This document shows positions 16,665 through 25,555 of a stretch of 64,000 nt of DNA, one piece after another; position 1 is the stretch's first letter; every line of letters starts with the position of its first letter. This DNA comes from Chitinophagaceae bacterium UBA4857 (GTDB lineage Bacteria; Bacteroidota; Bacteroidia; Chitinophagales; Chitinophagaceae). The position numbers were made by a program, and so were the translations under genes. The stretch covers positions 217,136 through 281,135 of the forward strand of contig DHEF01000039.1 in the NCBI GenBank assembly GCA_002399735.1. Direction: 5' to 3'. The notes under the pieces were generated by a model. The model saw nothing but the letters and a program-made list of their open reading frames with translations. It was not told the DNA's origin and made no database searches.

Positions 16665-18341
16665 ATGGCAGATAACACGTATGATGCAATTGTAATTGGC
16701 TCCGGTATTAGCGGAGGCTGGGCGGCCAAAGAGCTTTGCGAAAAAGGCTTGAAGGTAATTATGCTTGAGCGTGGCAGAAACATAGAACACAAAAAGGACT
16801 ATGTAAATGCTAACAAAGAAAACTGGGAGTTTGAACACCGTAACAACCGTACCCAAGAAATGATTAAAGATCATCCGGTATTAAAACGTGACTATCCTTT
16901 AAGTGAAGAAGTGTTTGGTATGTGGGCCAATGATAAAGAATGCCCTTATACGGAAACAAAACCGTTTTCTTGGTTCAGGGGTTACCATGTTGGTGGCCGT
17001 TCTTTACTATGGGGTCGGCAGAGTTACCGGTTTAATAAATGGGATTTTGAAGCAAATGCTAAAGAAGGTATTGCTATTGACTGGCCCATCCGATACGATG
17101 ATATTGCACCCTGGTATAGCTATGCCGAAAGGTTTGCAGGCATACAAGGAAGTAAAGAAGGCTTGGAAGTATTGCCTGACGGCGATTTTATGCCGGCTAT
17201 GGATATGAATATTGTAGAAAAAGATTTAGCAGCTCGTATAAAAAAACATTACAACAATAGCCGCCATATGTTTATCGGCCGTAGTGCCAATTTAACACAG
17301 CCACATCATGACAGGGTTAATTGTCAGTACCGTAACCGTTGCTGGCGTGGTTGTCCGTTTGGTGCTTATTTCAGTACACAATCTGCTACCTTACCTGCTG
17401 CGATGGTAACGGGTAATTTAACCCTGCGTCCTTTTTCTATTGTTACTAAAATTTTATACGATAAGGATACACAAAAAGCAGTTGGTGTAGAAATACTGGA
17501 TGCAGAAACAAATCAAACCTACGAATACAAATCAAAGATTGTTTTTGTGTGTGCATCATCGTTTAACTCAACCTGGGTATTAATGAACTCTGCTACCGAT
17601 ATATGGCCGGATGGCTTAGGTAGTAGCAGTGGTGAGTTAGGACATAATGTAATGGATCACCATTTTCGTTGCGGTGCAAGCGGTAAGGTAGAGGGTTATG
17701 AAGATTACCGCACTTATGGTAAGCGACCAACGGGTATTTATATTCCGAGGTTTAGAAATATTTACAACGATAAAAGGGACTATCTGCGTGGCTTTGGCTA
17801 CCAGGGTGGCGCAGGCCGCGGCCGCGGTACTGAAGTAGCCGAAATGACGATTGGTGCTACCTTGAAAGAATCTTTAACCGACATGGGATCCTGGACAATG
17901 GGTATGACGGGCTTTGGTGAAGTACTGCCTTACCATGATAATACCATTAAGCTGAATAAAAATGTAAAAGACAAATGGGGCTTACCGGTATTAGATATGA
18001 ATGTGGAGATTAAAGAGAATGAGAAAAAGATGCGTATTGATATGGTGAATGATGCCAAAGAAATATTAGAAGCCGCAGGTGTGAAAAATGTAGGCACTTG
18101 GGATGATAACTACGAATTTGGTATGGGTATACATGAAATGGGAACAGCACGTATGGGCCGTGACCCCAAAACATCTGTACTAAACGGCAACAACCAGGTA
18201 TGGGATGCCAAAAATGTTTTTGTAACAGATGGTGCATGTATGACATCAGCATCTTGTGTAAACCCCTCATTAACTTATATGGCTTTAACTGCACGTGCAG
18301 TTGATTTTGCTGTAAGCGAACTTAAAAAAGGAAACCTGTAA
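16665..18341 (+). CDS. GMC oxidoreductase, glucoside 3-dehydrogenase-type catalytic subunit
   Basis: 558 residues, no signal peptide. The FAD-binding motif GSGISGGWAAKEL ... ERG lies at residues 12-37, and the C-terminal catalytic block has HEMGTARMG and SCVNPSLTYMALTARA (His/Asn type). Cys220, Cys226 and Cys230 (C-x5-C-x3-C in NCQYRNRCWRGCPFGA) resemble the 3Fe-4S motif of bacterial FAD-glucose / glucoside-3-dehydrogenase subunits. With the Tat-signal small subunit 11 bases downstream and a cytochrome c in the locus, I infer a periplasmic complex that oxidises C3 of sugars and exports the GMC subunit by hitchhiking. Confidence 0.88.
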   Translation: MADNTYDAIVIGSGISGGWAAKELCEKGLKVIMLERGRNIEHKKDYVNANKENWEFEHRNNRTQEMIKDHPVLKRDYPLSEEVFGMWANDKECPYTETKPFSWFRGYHVGGRSLLWGRQSYRFNKWDFEANAKEGIAIDWPIRYDDIAPWYSYAERFAGIQGSKEGLEVLPDGDFMPAMDMNIVEKDLAARIKKHYNNSRHMFIGRSANLTQPHHDRVNCQYRNRCWRGCPFGAYFSTQSATLPAAMVTGNLTLRPFSIVTKILYDKDTQKAVGVEILDAETNQTYEYKSKIVFVCASSFNSTWVLMNSATDIWPDGLGSSSGELGHNVMDHHFRCGASGKVEGYEDYRTYGKRPTGIYIPRFRNIYNDKRDYLRGFGYQGGAGRGRGTEVAEMTIGATLKESLTDMGSWTMGMTGFGEVLPYHDNTIKLNKNVKDKWGLPVLDMNVEIKENEKKMRIDMVNDAKEILEAAGVKNVGTWDDNYEFGMGIHEMGTARMGRDPKTSVLNGNNQVWDAKNVFVTDGACMTSASCVNPSLTYMALTARAVDFAVSELKKGNL

Positions 18342-18352
18342 ACTAAACAACA

Positions 18353-18973
18353 ATGAACCGTAGAGATCTTATAAAACTTGTTGGTGTATTAACCGGTGGT
18401 AGTATGATTGGTGGCCAGTTTTTTTTAAGTGGCTGTAACGCAGGTGGCAAGGCTGCCGGCGGTGCTTTTAACGAGGCTAATCTGGCTTTGTTGAATGAAA
18501 TTGGCGAAACCATTTTACCTGCCACGGCTACACCGGGTGCTAAAGCGGCTAACGTAGCCGAGTTTATGCGCATACTGGTAACGGACTGTTATAATCAAGG
18601 CGATCAGGAAGCATTTATAAAAGGCATTAGCGAAATAGATGTGGTGAGTAATAAAATGCATAAGAACGATTTTATAAAATGCACACCTGAACAACGCACT
18701 GAAATATTGGTAAGTCTGGAAAAAGAAGCCAAAGAGTATAACCACAAAGTATGGGAAGCGGATAAGCCGGAACGTGAAAAATTCAAGGAAGAAAAACGTC
18801 CGTATAATTTTGTGGCAACGCCCAAACATTATTATACCATGATGCGCCAGTTGACTATTGCCGGTTTTCTTAACTCGGAAATAGCAGCCAAACAAATAAT
18901 GGAGTACTTACCGGTACCCGGTAAATTTGATGGCGCTTATCCGTATAAAAAAGGTGATAAAGCGTTTTATTAA
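18353..18973 (+). CDS. Gluconate 2-dehydrogenase subunit 3 family (hitchhiker) protein
   Basis: 206 residues. The N-terminus MNRRDLIKLVG has a twin-arginine motif and FFLSGC is a lipobox-like end, so it is a Tat-exported, probably lipid-anchored protein. The body matches the subunit 3 family: NEIGETILPATATPGAKAANVAEFMRILVTDCY and YYTMMRQLTIAGFLNSEIA. In known three-subunit dehydrogenases this subunit carries the export signal for the catalytic FAD subunit, which here is the gene 11 bases upstream. Confidence 0.9.
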   Translation: MNRRDLIKLVGVLTGGSMIGGQFFLSGCNAGGKAAGGAFNEANLALLNEIGETILPATATPGAKAANVAEFMRILVTDCYNQGDQEAFIKGISEIDVVSNKMHKNDFIKCTPEQRTEILVSLEKEAKEYNHKVWEADKPEREKFKEEKRPYNFVATPKHYYTMMRQLTIAGFLNSEIAAKQIMEYLPVPGKFDGAYPYKKGDKAFY

Positions 18974-18984
18974 GGCCTAAAGCC

Positions 18985-19050
18985 AAATGCTTAAAGCTGA
19001 AAGCTTGGGTCGTTATTTAGTTAGAAGCTAAGCTTTATGCATTAAGCGTT
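18985..19050. repeat. AGCTT-rich word and hairpin
   Basis: TGCTTAAAGCTGAAAGCTTG and AAGCTAAGCTTTATGCATTA then AGCGTTCAGCTT: degenerate AAGCTT/AGCTTT words capable of pairing with each other. Followed at 19058-19083 by a TCATAATTCATAATTCTC word just before the next start codon. Confidence 0.5.
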
Positions 19051-19087
19051 CAGCTTATTAATCATTCATAATTCATAATTCTCTCTC

Positions 19088-19960
19088 ATGTCCTACAAAA
19101 GAAGAGACTTTATAAAACTAAGTGTACAATCGGCAGCGGCCATTGCTTTGTTGCAAATGGGTTGTAACAGTGCCAATAACCCTAAGACAGTGACCAATAC
19201 CATTGACAAATTTGGTTTGCAGTTATACACTTTGCGTGATGATATGCCCAAAGATCCACGTGGTATTTTAAAACAAATAGCAGGCTTTGGTTACAAACAA
19301 ATTGAAAGTTACGAAGGTGGTCAGGGAATGTTTTGGGGTATGGGCCACAAAGGCTTTAAACAATACATGGACGATTTAGGTATGAGTATTGTTTCGTCGC
19401 ATTGTGATATGGATAGAGACTTTGAACGCAAGGCTGCTGAGGCTGCGGAAATAGGTATGAAGTATTTAATTTGTCCTTTCCTTGGTAAACAAAAAACCAT
19501 GGACGATTATAAACGTTATGCTGATACGTTTAACAAAAAAGGAGAAGTTTGCCGTAAAAACGGAATACGCTTTGCCTACCATAACCACGATTATTCTTTT
19601 GAAAAACTAGACGGTGTTTTTCCGCAGGATGTAATGATGGATATAACCAACCCTGATACGGTAGATTATGAAATGGATATTTACTGGGTGGTAGCAGCCA
19701 ATGAAGATCCGGAAGCATGGGCTAAAAAATATAAAAATCGTTTCAGGCTTTGCCATGTTAAGGACCGTGCAAAAGGCGCCACGGGTGGTGATGCATCGGT
19801 AAATTTAGGTACCGGGGGCATTGATTTTAGTAAGATATTAAAATCTATAAAGAACAATGGTATGGAATACTTTATTGTAGAGCAGGAGAAGTATGAAGGA
19901 ACCACACCACTGGAAGCGGTGAAAGCTAATGCGGCTTATATGAAAACCTTGAAAGTGTAA
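19088..19960 (+). CDS. Tat-exported sugar phosphate isomerase/epimerase-like lipoprotein
   Basis: 290 residues. YKRRDFIKLS is a good Tat motif and LLQMGC gives a lipobox (Cys about residue 26), so the enzyme should sit in the periplasm. The TIM-barrel body has FGLQLYTLRDDM, GYKQIESYEGG, IVSSHCDMD, FAYHNHDYSFEK, DTVDYEMDIYWV, FRLCHVKDRAKG and EYFIVEQEKYEGTTPLEAV, i.e. the metal-ligand Glu-Asp-His-Glu pattern of the xylose-isomerase-like fold. It closes the sugar-oxidation locus with its own terminator and probably acts on a 3-keto-sugar. Confidence 0.87.
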   Translation: MSYKRRDFIKLSVQSAAAIALLQMGCNSANNPKTVTNTIDKFGLQLYTLRDDMPKDPRGILKQIAGFGYKQIESYEGGQGMFWGMGHKGFKQYMDDLGMSIVSSHCDMDRDFERKAAEAAEIGMKYLICPFLGKQKTMDDYKRYADTFNKKGEVCRKNGIRFAYHNHDYSFEKLDGVFPQDVMMDITNPDTVDYEMDIYWVVAANEDPEAWAKKYKNRFRLCHVKDRAKGATGGDASVNLGTGGIDFSKILKSIKNNGMEYFIVEQEKYEGTTPLEAVKANAAYMKTLKV

Positions 19961-19990
19961 CTGTAAATTTTTATACTAACCACCAATATA

Positions 19991-20022
19991 AAAAACGCAT
20001 CAATGTAGGTTGATGCGTTTTT
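19991..20022 (+). terminator. Strong rho-independent terminator
   Basis: AAAAACGCATCAA and TTGATGCGTTTTT form a perfect stem of about 12 bp around TGTAGG. It marks the end of the sugar-oxidation arm and argues against the upstream TTG starts of the next gene. Confidence 0.85.
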
Positions 20023-20069
20023 GTGTGAAGATGTCTTTTTACATATTTTCATTTAATATAAAATTGATT

Positions 20070-21623
20070 ATGTCAACTTCATCTATATCAATGTCTGCTG
20101 GCGAATTAACGAATATTAGTTATAGAAGACTTTCTTCTACGAGGAACGAAGTTCCTATTTCTATTGAAAAAACGAGTATAACTGAAAATGTAAATATTTC
20201 GGGTCTTTCAAAACATCGAACAGCAATGTTCCCCTACTTGTTAAAATTAATTTTTAAGGATTGTACTTTCCTTGAAGATATAACTATTGATAACAAAAGC
20301 GAAGCTGGTGAAGTCGAGTTTTTGAATTGTGTTTTTAGTAAGAATGTTCATATAAATTATGGGAATGTTGATTTTAAAGACGATTGTTTATTCAAAGGGA
20401 ATCTTATAATAAACACTAGTCAAAAAGGCGATGTAAAAATTTCAAAATATTTTTTGGGAGAAGGAGAATTAGAGTTGCAAGGTGTAGCTAAGAAAGTTAC
20501 TATAAAAGATGTTAGTGCATCCATTATAAAGTTTTATGGAGAAGTAGAAGAGCTTTTGTTTGAAGATATTAATAGTCCAAAAGGGCTACTCAAGTTTTCA
20601 GATTCTTCCCGTTATCATAAAAAGTTTGAAATTAAAAATTCTTCCTTTGAAGCAATAAATTTTAGTGACATAACTTTAAATACCCCTGTTTGTATAATAA
20701 ATTGTGATATTGATAAACTAATTACGTCGAAAAGTTCTGGTGATCAAAGGATAATTAAAATATATAACTCAAGAGTATCTGAAAGTAAAGTTGATATAAA
20801 TGTGTTTCAAGAAGTAAAAATTACTGATAGTATTTTTGGATTACTTGAGATGTATGGAATAAATGGTAAAGAAAATTCTTTTGTTATTGAAAAAACTGTA
20901 TTTAATAATCTGAAGTTTACCAACGTTATTAATAATGGTCTTTTTACTTTTCGGGAAGTGTCTACGAATAATATAATTTCATTTAAATCTTCAAACTTAG
21001 GTAAGACAGATTTTATTAATTGTAATTTTTCAAAAGCGAAGCTAGATTTCGAAAATAGTAAAATGACAGATTTGTTTTTAGCGGAAACTGAATTTCCTCG
21101 AAAGGTATACAAAAATGGTAAACTTAATTATAGGCAGGCTCAATTGGCATTTGGACAGATTGCTACAGCTTGTCAAAAACAAGGGGATAATATACGAACC
21201 CTAGAGTACAATTCAAGAGAGGTAGAGGCCCATTACAAAACAATTAAGTTCTTCTCTGGTGATTTTTTTCAGAAGATTAATCTATCGCTAAATTTTATAT
21301 CTAATAATTTTGGACGTGACTGGATGAGAGGTGTATTTTTCTCTTTGTGTATTGGGTTATTGTTTTTTTGTTTGCTATTAATTTCTACTAATAATTATGA
21401 ATGGGGAATACCTATGATTGATACAGAACTAATATCGCCGTACTTAAAATTTATGAACCCGTTACGTTTTTTTGAGCTAGAAAGTATTTTTAATAATACT
21501 TCAAATGAAGGAAATATAATCTTAAACGGGGCATCATTTATTGCAGACTTTTTGGGTAGAATCTTTGTTGCTTATGGATATTATCAAACAATTCAAGCGT
21601 TTAGGCGATTTGGGAAAAAATAG
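20070..21623 (+). CDS. Beta-helix / pentapeptide-like membrane protein
   Basis: 518 residues from the ATG at 20070; earlier TTG or ATG codons at 20010-20031 overlap or abut the upstream terminator. Residues to about 350 are irregular short repeats of the F-x-N-C-x-F / I-x-N-S-x-F type (LIFKDCTF, VEFLNCVF, FEIKNSSF, TDFINCNFSKAKLDF), as in pentapeptide-like right-handed beta-helices. A helical linker (YRQAQLAFGQIATACQKQGD) leads to two or three transmembrane segments and the ending GRIFVAYGYYQTIQAFRRFGKK, an architecture I recall from ion-channel-like pentapeptide proteins. Function unknown; AT-rich. Confidence 0.65.
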   Translation: MSTSSISMSAGELTNISYRRLSSTRNEVPISIEKTSITENVNISGLSKHRTAMFPYLLKLIFKDCTFLEDITIDNKSEAGEVEFLNCVFSKNVHINYGNVDFKDDCLFKGNLIINTSQKGDVKISKYFLGEGELELQGVAKKVTIKDVSASIIKFYGEVEELLFEDINSPKGLLKFSDSSRYHKKFEIKNSSFEAINFSDITLNTPVCIINCDIDKLITSKSSGDQRIIKIYNSRVSESKVDINVFQEVKITDSIFGLLEMYGINGKENSFVIEKTVFNNLKFTNVINNGLFTFREVSTNNIISFKSSNLGKTDFINCNFSKAKLDFENSKMTDLFLAETEFPRKVYKNGKLNYRQAQLAFGQIATACQKQGDNIRTLEYNSREVEAHYKTIKFFSGDFFQKINLSLNFISNNFGRDWMRGVFFSLCIGLLFFCLLLISTNNYEWGIPMIDTELISPYLKFMNPLRFFELESIFNNTSNEGNIILNGASFIADFLGRIFVAYGYYQTIQAFRRFGKK

Positions 21624-21675
21624 TTTATTTTCTTGATTTGACTGTGCCAATTCATACAAGGTTTAGGGTGTTATA

Positions 21676-21760
21676 TTGAATGATGAGTAAAGTTACAGAT
21701 GCACAAGAGTGCGACGCAAGGGACGATAATCAAGGTACTGCAGCCGACTCAATAAAAAAA
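21676..21760 (-). repeat. Modular intergenic repeat at the cdsA 3' end
   Basis: GATGCACAAGAGTGCGACGC, then AAGGGACGATAATCAAGG, TACTGCAGCCGA and a run of A ending one base from the cdsA stop. On the minus strand the T-tract therefore begins at the end of the gene. Confidence 0.75.
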
Positions 21761-21761
21761 A

Positions 21762-22676
21762 CTACAAAAACAAACGCACAAAAATCCATACACAGGGTAC
21801 TGCAATTAACAGCGAATCAAAACGGTCCAGAAAACCACCATGGCCGGGCATCATCATACCACTGTCTTTTATATTGGCCATGCGTTTTAGTTTAGATTCC
21901 AGTAAATCACCCACCGTACCGGCAACTGCGGCAATAGCACTGATGGTGATTAATACAGGGTAAAGGTTATCCAACTGGTTTTTAAAAAACAACAATGGAA
22001 ATAATAAACCAATGGCTGCTACGGCCAGTATAGCACCACCAATGGTGCCTTCCCAGGTTTTTTTTGGTGATATTTTTGAGAAAGGCGTTTTGCCAATAAA
22101 CGAGCCTACTATGTAAGCCATGGTATCGTTAACCCAGATGCTTGATAAAATAGTTAGCGGTAAAAAAAACGCAGGCGATAGCCAACTGTTTTCTCCATCA
22201 ACAATAGTAACGGGGCGATACAAATCTAACAGTAAACCAAAACTTAAGGAGATGTATAACAAGCCTAAAAAGGCTGCCAGATAGGCTTTCAGGTTAATTA
22301 CTTTTTGTTGCAGCGTGCCGGCCATGGTAAGTAGAGTACCCGTTGTAAGTAGAATAAAGTGTGGGCTAAATTCAAAACTACCAATAAACCATGTCTTAGT
22401 GATAACTGTATTGGCAAATAGCCGGGCACTTATAATTGGCACATACAACATAACCGCAAAGCCCAGTATAATTAAACCCAACTTAAGGTTCAGGTTAAAT
22501 TCTGTGGTGTATATTTTTTCGTTTAGTTTTAAATACTCACGCCAGCCGCCTGCATGTACAATGGTAAACAACAATAAAAAACTCCAGTAACTGTATAAAA
22601 ATCCGGCAGCCATAATAGCAGCAAAGGTGAGTCCGTAAATTGCCCTTGTTGTAAAAACTGACCAGTTCATTGCCAT
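21762..22676 (-). CDS. cdsA: Phosphatidate cytidylyltransferase
   Basis: 304 residues with about eight transmembrane segments. The C-terminal family signature is complete: KLKRMANIKDSGMMMPGHGG followed by FLDRFDSL, with the catalytic Asp residues, and upstream DTMAYIVGSFIGKTPFSKISPKKTWEG. The enzyme makes CDP-diacylglycerol from CTP and phosphatidic acid in the inner membrane. It follows the CPBP protease gene by 45 bases on the same strand, and a TTTTTACTTTTTAATTTTT leader word fills most of that gap. Confidence 0.95.
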   Translation of the reverse strand: MAMNWSVFTTRAIYGLTFAAIMAAGFLYSYWSFLLLFTIVHAGGWREYLKLNEKIYTTEFNLNLKLGLIILGFAVMLYVPIISARLFANTVITKTWFIGSFEFSPHFILLTTGTLLTMAGTLQQKVINLKAYLAAFLGLLYISLSFGLLLDLYRPVTIVDGENSWLSPAFFLPLTILSSIWVNDTMAYIVGSFIGKTPFSKISPKKTWEGTIGGAILAVAAIGLLFPLLFFKNQLDNLYPVLITISAIAAVAGTVGDLLESKLKRMANIKDSGMMMPGHGGFLDRFDSLLIAVPCVWIFVRLFL

Positions 22677-22682
22677 GCTGCG

Positions 22683-22714
22683 AAATTAAAAAGTAAAAAT
22701 TAAAAAGTAAAAAT
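22683..22714 (-). repeat. U-rich leader word before cdsA
   Basis: Minus strand: TTTTTACTTTTTAATTTTTA then CTTTTTAATTTCG, two copies of TTTTTACTTTTTAATT ending a few bases before the start. Confidence 0.65.
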
Positions 22715-22721
22715 CGGGCTT

Positions 22722-23627
22722 TTAGTAACGTTCAACAGGTTTTGCTTTTTGTAATAACCCAAATAGTATAATAACAACAGAAATTGCTAAAAGTCCCCAA
22801 TAATTGCCTGTGTTGTCATTTAATAGTGTATTTAAATCTTTGCCGGATGATTTGTAGTAATATAACATACTTACAATAATAGCATTGTTGATAAAGTGAG
22901 CCAGTATGCTTAACCATAAACGGCCAGTGTAATAATAAATGGCTCCTAGTATTATACCTAAAAATACCCGGGATAAGAAACCATAACCGGATAAATGCAC
23001 TAGGCTAAAAATTAAACTAACTATTATAATTGCCACCCAGGGTTTGTTAGTACCGCGGGTTAAAAAACCTTGCAACGCACCTCTAAATAAAACCTCTTCG
23101 CAAAGCGCTGGTAAGAAGGCCATTACAACCAACGAAAATAAAAATTGGGTAAAGGTTTCAAGCCCTACAATTCCTTCTACATTATTGTTATAAGAGCTTT
23201 CTAACTCATTAAAATATGTTATCCAACTTTCTGGTAAAGGTAATTGATGGCTTAGGTATCCCAACGAGCCCGATATTGGCAAGCTTAACATTATAATACC
23301 TATAGCTAAACCTACAAGTTTGGGTGTAATGTCATTGTGCTTTAGGCCTAATAAAATTGATGGTTTGCGGTGTAGTAAAAATGCAGTTGCAATAGCTGGC
23401 AATAAAAACCCTACAAGGGCCATTATACTTTGAATGATTTTTGCAGCAGTGGTAAATTGTGCATCATGCATTCCTTCGGCTAATGAAATCTTACTTTGTC
23501 CAGATAGCAAGGGCCACAAGCCATTGGTTAACATAAGGCCAAACATCATACCTGCAATAGTAAAACAGATGGCAATAAAAAAGCCTGCCATATAAGAAAT
23601 TCCCTTGTGTCCGCTATCGTTCATCAT
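22722..23627 (-). CDS. CPBP family intramembrane metalloprotease
   Basis: 301 residues with about eight transmembrane segments. Motifs of the CAAX-protease / bacteriocin-processing family are in order: CEEVLFRGALQG with Glu177-Glu178 and Arg182, then SLVHLSGYGFLSRVFLG with a His, then LSILAHFINN with a His/Asn. It should cleave membrane proteins or peptides in the inner membrane; the substrate is unknown. Probably co-transcribed with cdsA. Confidence 0.9.
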   Translation of the reverse strand: MMNDSGHKGISYMAGFFIAICFTIAGMMFGLMLTNGLWPLLSGQSKISLAEGMHDAQFTTAAKIIQSIMALVGFLLPAIATAFLLHRKPSILLGLKHNDITPKLVGLAIGIIMLSLPISGSLGYLSHQLPLPESWITYFNELESSYNNNVEGIVGLETFTQFLFSLVVMAFLPALCEEVLFRGALQGFLTRGTNKPWVAIIIVSLIFSLVHLSGYGFLSRVFLGIILGAIYYYTGRLWLSILAHFINNAIIVSMLYYYKSSGKDLNTLLNDNTGNYWGLLAISVVIILFGLLQKAKPVERY

Positions 23628-23716
23628 GCATTAAAAAATAAGTGTGTAAATTTGTGTCACAAAAATAGGGCAATGCAGTTAGGTACACGCCTAATATTAC
23701 ATGTCCGGCAAGTTTT
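23628..23716. promoter_or_regulatory. Divergent promoter region CPBP / dusB
   Basis: TAAATTTG at 23647-23654 fits a plus-strand -7 element for dusB, and TATTTTTG (23660-23667, minus strand) fits one for the CPBP gene. No good TTTG -33 partner was seen for either, so this is only a candidate. Confidence 0.35.
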
Positions 23717-24757
23717 ATGGTTAAAATTGGCAATATAACATTACCCGAGTTTCCGTTGTTGTTAGCACCAATGGAAGATGTGAGCGACCCGCCTTTTCGT
23801 GCAGTATGTAAGGATAATGGCGCCGACCTGATGTACACCGAATTCATTAGCAGTGAAGGACTTATCCGCGATGCGATTAAAAGTCGCCGCAAGCTGGATA
23901 TATTCGATTACGAACGTCCCATTGGTATTCAAATATTTGGTGGCGACGAAGACAGCCTGGCCATGGCCGCAAAAATAGTAGAGGTTACCAACCCCGATTT
24001 ACTGGACATAAACTTTGGCTGCCCCGTTAAAAAAGTAGCCTGCCGTGGTGCCGGAGCCGGTGTTTTAAAAGATATTGACCTGATGGTACGCCTTACCTCG
24101 GCCGTGGTAAAAAGCACCAACTTGCCCGTAACGGTAAAAACCCGCTTGGGTTGGGACGATAGCACCAAAAACATTGAAGAAGTAGCCGAGCGCCTGCAGG
24201 ATGTAGGTATAAAAGCGCTGGCCATACATGGCCGCACCCGTACCCAAATGTACAAAGGCGAGGCCGACTGGACACTAATTGGAAAAGTAAAAAACAATCC
24301 CCGCATACAAATTCCCATTTTTGGCAATGGCGATATTGACAGCCCCGAAAAAGCCGTGGAATATAAAAACCGTTATGGTGTAGATGGTATTATGATTGGC
24401 CGTGCCGCCATTGGTTACCCGTGGATTTTTAGGGAAATAAAACATTTTGTACAAACCGGCCAGCACCATGCTGCTCCCACCATTGATGAACGTATTGAAG
24501 TGGTGCGCAAGCACCTTAAGTTAAGTGTACAATGGAAAAATGATGTAGTGGGTATTAACGAAATGCGTCGGCATTACGCCAATTACCTCAAAGGTTTACC
24601 AAACATTAAAGAATACCGCAACCGCCTGGTAACCATTAAAACCGAGGCCGAAATAAACGAAGTACTGGACGAAATAGCCATAAAATACCAAGGCTACGAA
24701 ATGGATAAAACACCCATTGAGTTAATCAATTACCACGAAAAATGCCCGGTAGATTAG
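23717..24757 (+). CDS. dusB: tRNA-dihydrouridine synthase
   Basis: 346 residues of the FMN TIM-barrel Dus family: LLAPMEDVSDPPFRAVCKDNGADLMYTEFIS at the N-terminus, DINFGCPVKKVACRGAGAG with the catalytic Cys102, VTVKTRLGWD, IHGRTRTQMYKG and FGNGDI / MIGRAAIGYPWIF. It reduces uridine in the tRNA D-loop. Assignment to DusB rather than DusA or DusC rests on the GCPVKKV and GRAAIG..W pattern. It is more GC-rich than its neighbours. Confidence 0.93.
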   Translation: MVKIGNITLPEFPLLLAPMEDVSDPPFRAVCKDNGADLMYTEFISSEGLIRDAIKSRRKLDIFDYERPIGIQIFGGDEDSLAMAAKIVEVTNPDLLDINFGCPVKKVACRGAGAGVLKDIDLMVRLTSAVVKSTNLPVTVKTRLGWDDSTKNIEEVAERLQDVGIKALAIHGRTRTQMYKGEADWTLIGKVKNNPRIQIPIFGNGDIDSPEKAVEYKNRYGVDGIMIGRAAIGYPWIFREIKHFVQTGQHHAAPTIDERIEVVRKHLKLSVQWKNDVVGINEMRRHYANYLKGLPNIKEYRNRLVTIKTEAEINEVLDEIAIKYQGYEMDKTPIELINYHEKCPVD

Positions 24758-24760
24758 GGT

Positions 24761-24795
24761 GAGTTGTAAGTAATAAGTTTTGAGTTATAAGTAGA
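24761..24795. repeat. Degenerate GAGTTATAAGT word after dusB
   Basis: GAGTTGTAAGTAATAAGTTT followed by TGAGTTATAAGTAG: three imperfect copies of AGTTATAAGT. The reverse complement of the same word occurs upstream of 47093. Confidence 0.55.
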
Positions 24796-24809
24796 AGAAT
24801 ACTGTCAAT

Positions 24810-24920
24810 TTTTTGTTTATCAGCTGCATTGCTACTATGCCCCCAGCCCCTAAAGGGGAGTTTGGTTGCGTCGCACTCTTGTACGTCCGGTAATTCTATT
24901 CAGCATTATGCTGTAACTCC
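24810..24920 (+). repeat. Modular intergenic repeat with CCCCTAAAGGGG palindrome
   Basis: TTTTTTGTTTATCAGCTGCA, an inserted palindrome AGCCCCTAAAGGGG, the core GTTGCGTCGCACTCTTGTAC and GGTAATTCTATTCAGC. Confidence 0.75.
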
Positions 24921-24927
24921 TTTGCTA

Positions 24928-24973
24928 TGCGAAACTTTTAGTTTCGCATTAATATGCTATCGCCTTTGGCGAT
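24928..24973. repeat. Double-hairpin direct repeat, copy A
   Basis: TGCGAAAC and GTTTCGCA form one hairpin, then ATCGCC and GGCGAT a second one. The same pair with a different loop is at 26148-26192, so the two copies bracket the genes 24986-26095. Confidence 0.8.
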
Positions 24974-24985
24974 CAAATATGTTTG

Positions 24986-25504
24986 TTAATCTATCTTTAT
25001 TCCACTTTCTTCTATTTGGCGTTTAAGGTTCTTTCCCCAAAATTCATTCTTTTCGTAAAATTTAATACATTCCTTAAGTGTATTTAGTTGACCAAGTGTT
25101 TTTAATATGTTCTCTTCTAGATCAATTTTAAAATCAAGGATAAACTCATTCAGATTCGTTGTATTCGTAATTTTATAGCCGAGCCATCCTCTTTTATCTT
25201 TGATACTTTGTAGTCTTTCTTCAGTAAGATAGCTTTCCTCTCGAAGATGTACTGATAAATCAGCATAAGTTGCTTTCTTTTTTTCGTTATCTGCAAGTAG
25301 AGCGGTTAATGCAATACCTATATTTAAACAAAAACTTAATTCTTCTTTACTGTTCCACTGTGAGTTTTGCAGGTTAATGACAGTAAAAAAATCTCCATTG
25401 TTTTTCCACCATGTTTGTCCACTGGTTTTATATCCGTACTCTTTTAAAGTTGGTTTTAAGTAAGTTTTAATAAAGATTGTTTGTATTTCTTTTGCAGTTG
25501 TCAT
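24986..25504 (-). CDS. DUF4304 domain-containing protein
   Basis: From the ATG at 25504 the product has 172 residues (an ATG at 25531 is also possible). TTAKEIQTIFIKTYLKPTLK, then GYKTSGQTWWKNNGDFFTVINLQNSQWN and FCLNIGI match the DUF4304 family of small cytosolic proteins of unknown function. It and the next gene lie between two copies of a double-hairpin repeat, suggesting a mobile or recently inserted two-gene unit. Confidence 0.75.
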   Translation of the reverse strand: MTTAKEIQTIFIKTYLKPTLKEYGYKTSGQTWWKNNGDFFTVINLQNSQWNSKEELSFCLNIGIALTALLADNEKKKATYADLSVHLREESYLTEERLQSIKDKRGWLGYKITNTTNLNEFILDFKIDLEENILKTLGQLNTLKECIKFYEKNEFWGKNLKRQIEESGIKID

Positions 25505-25555
25505 ATCAGTTGTTATTCTATGGTTATGCAAAATTTAATTACTGTTGTAAAGCTC

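Noticed and set aside
21680..21895. 71-residue open frame antisense to the cdsA 3' end
   Set aside because: Its first half is the modular repeat and its second half is antisense to the conserved CdsA signature.
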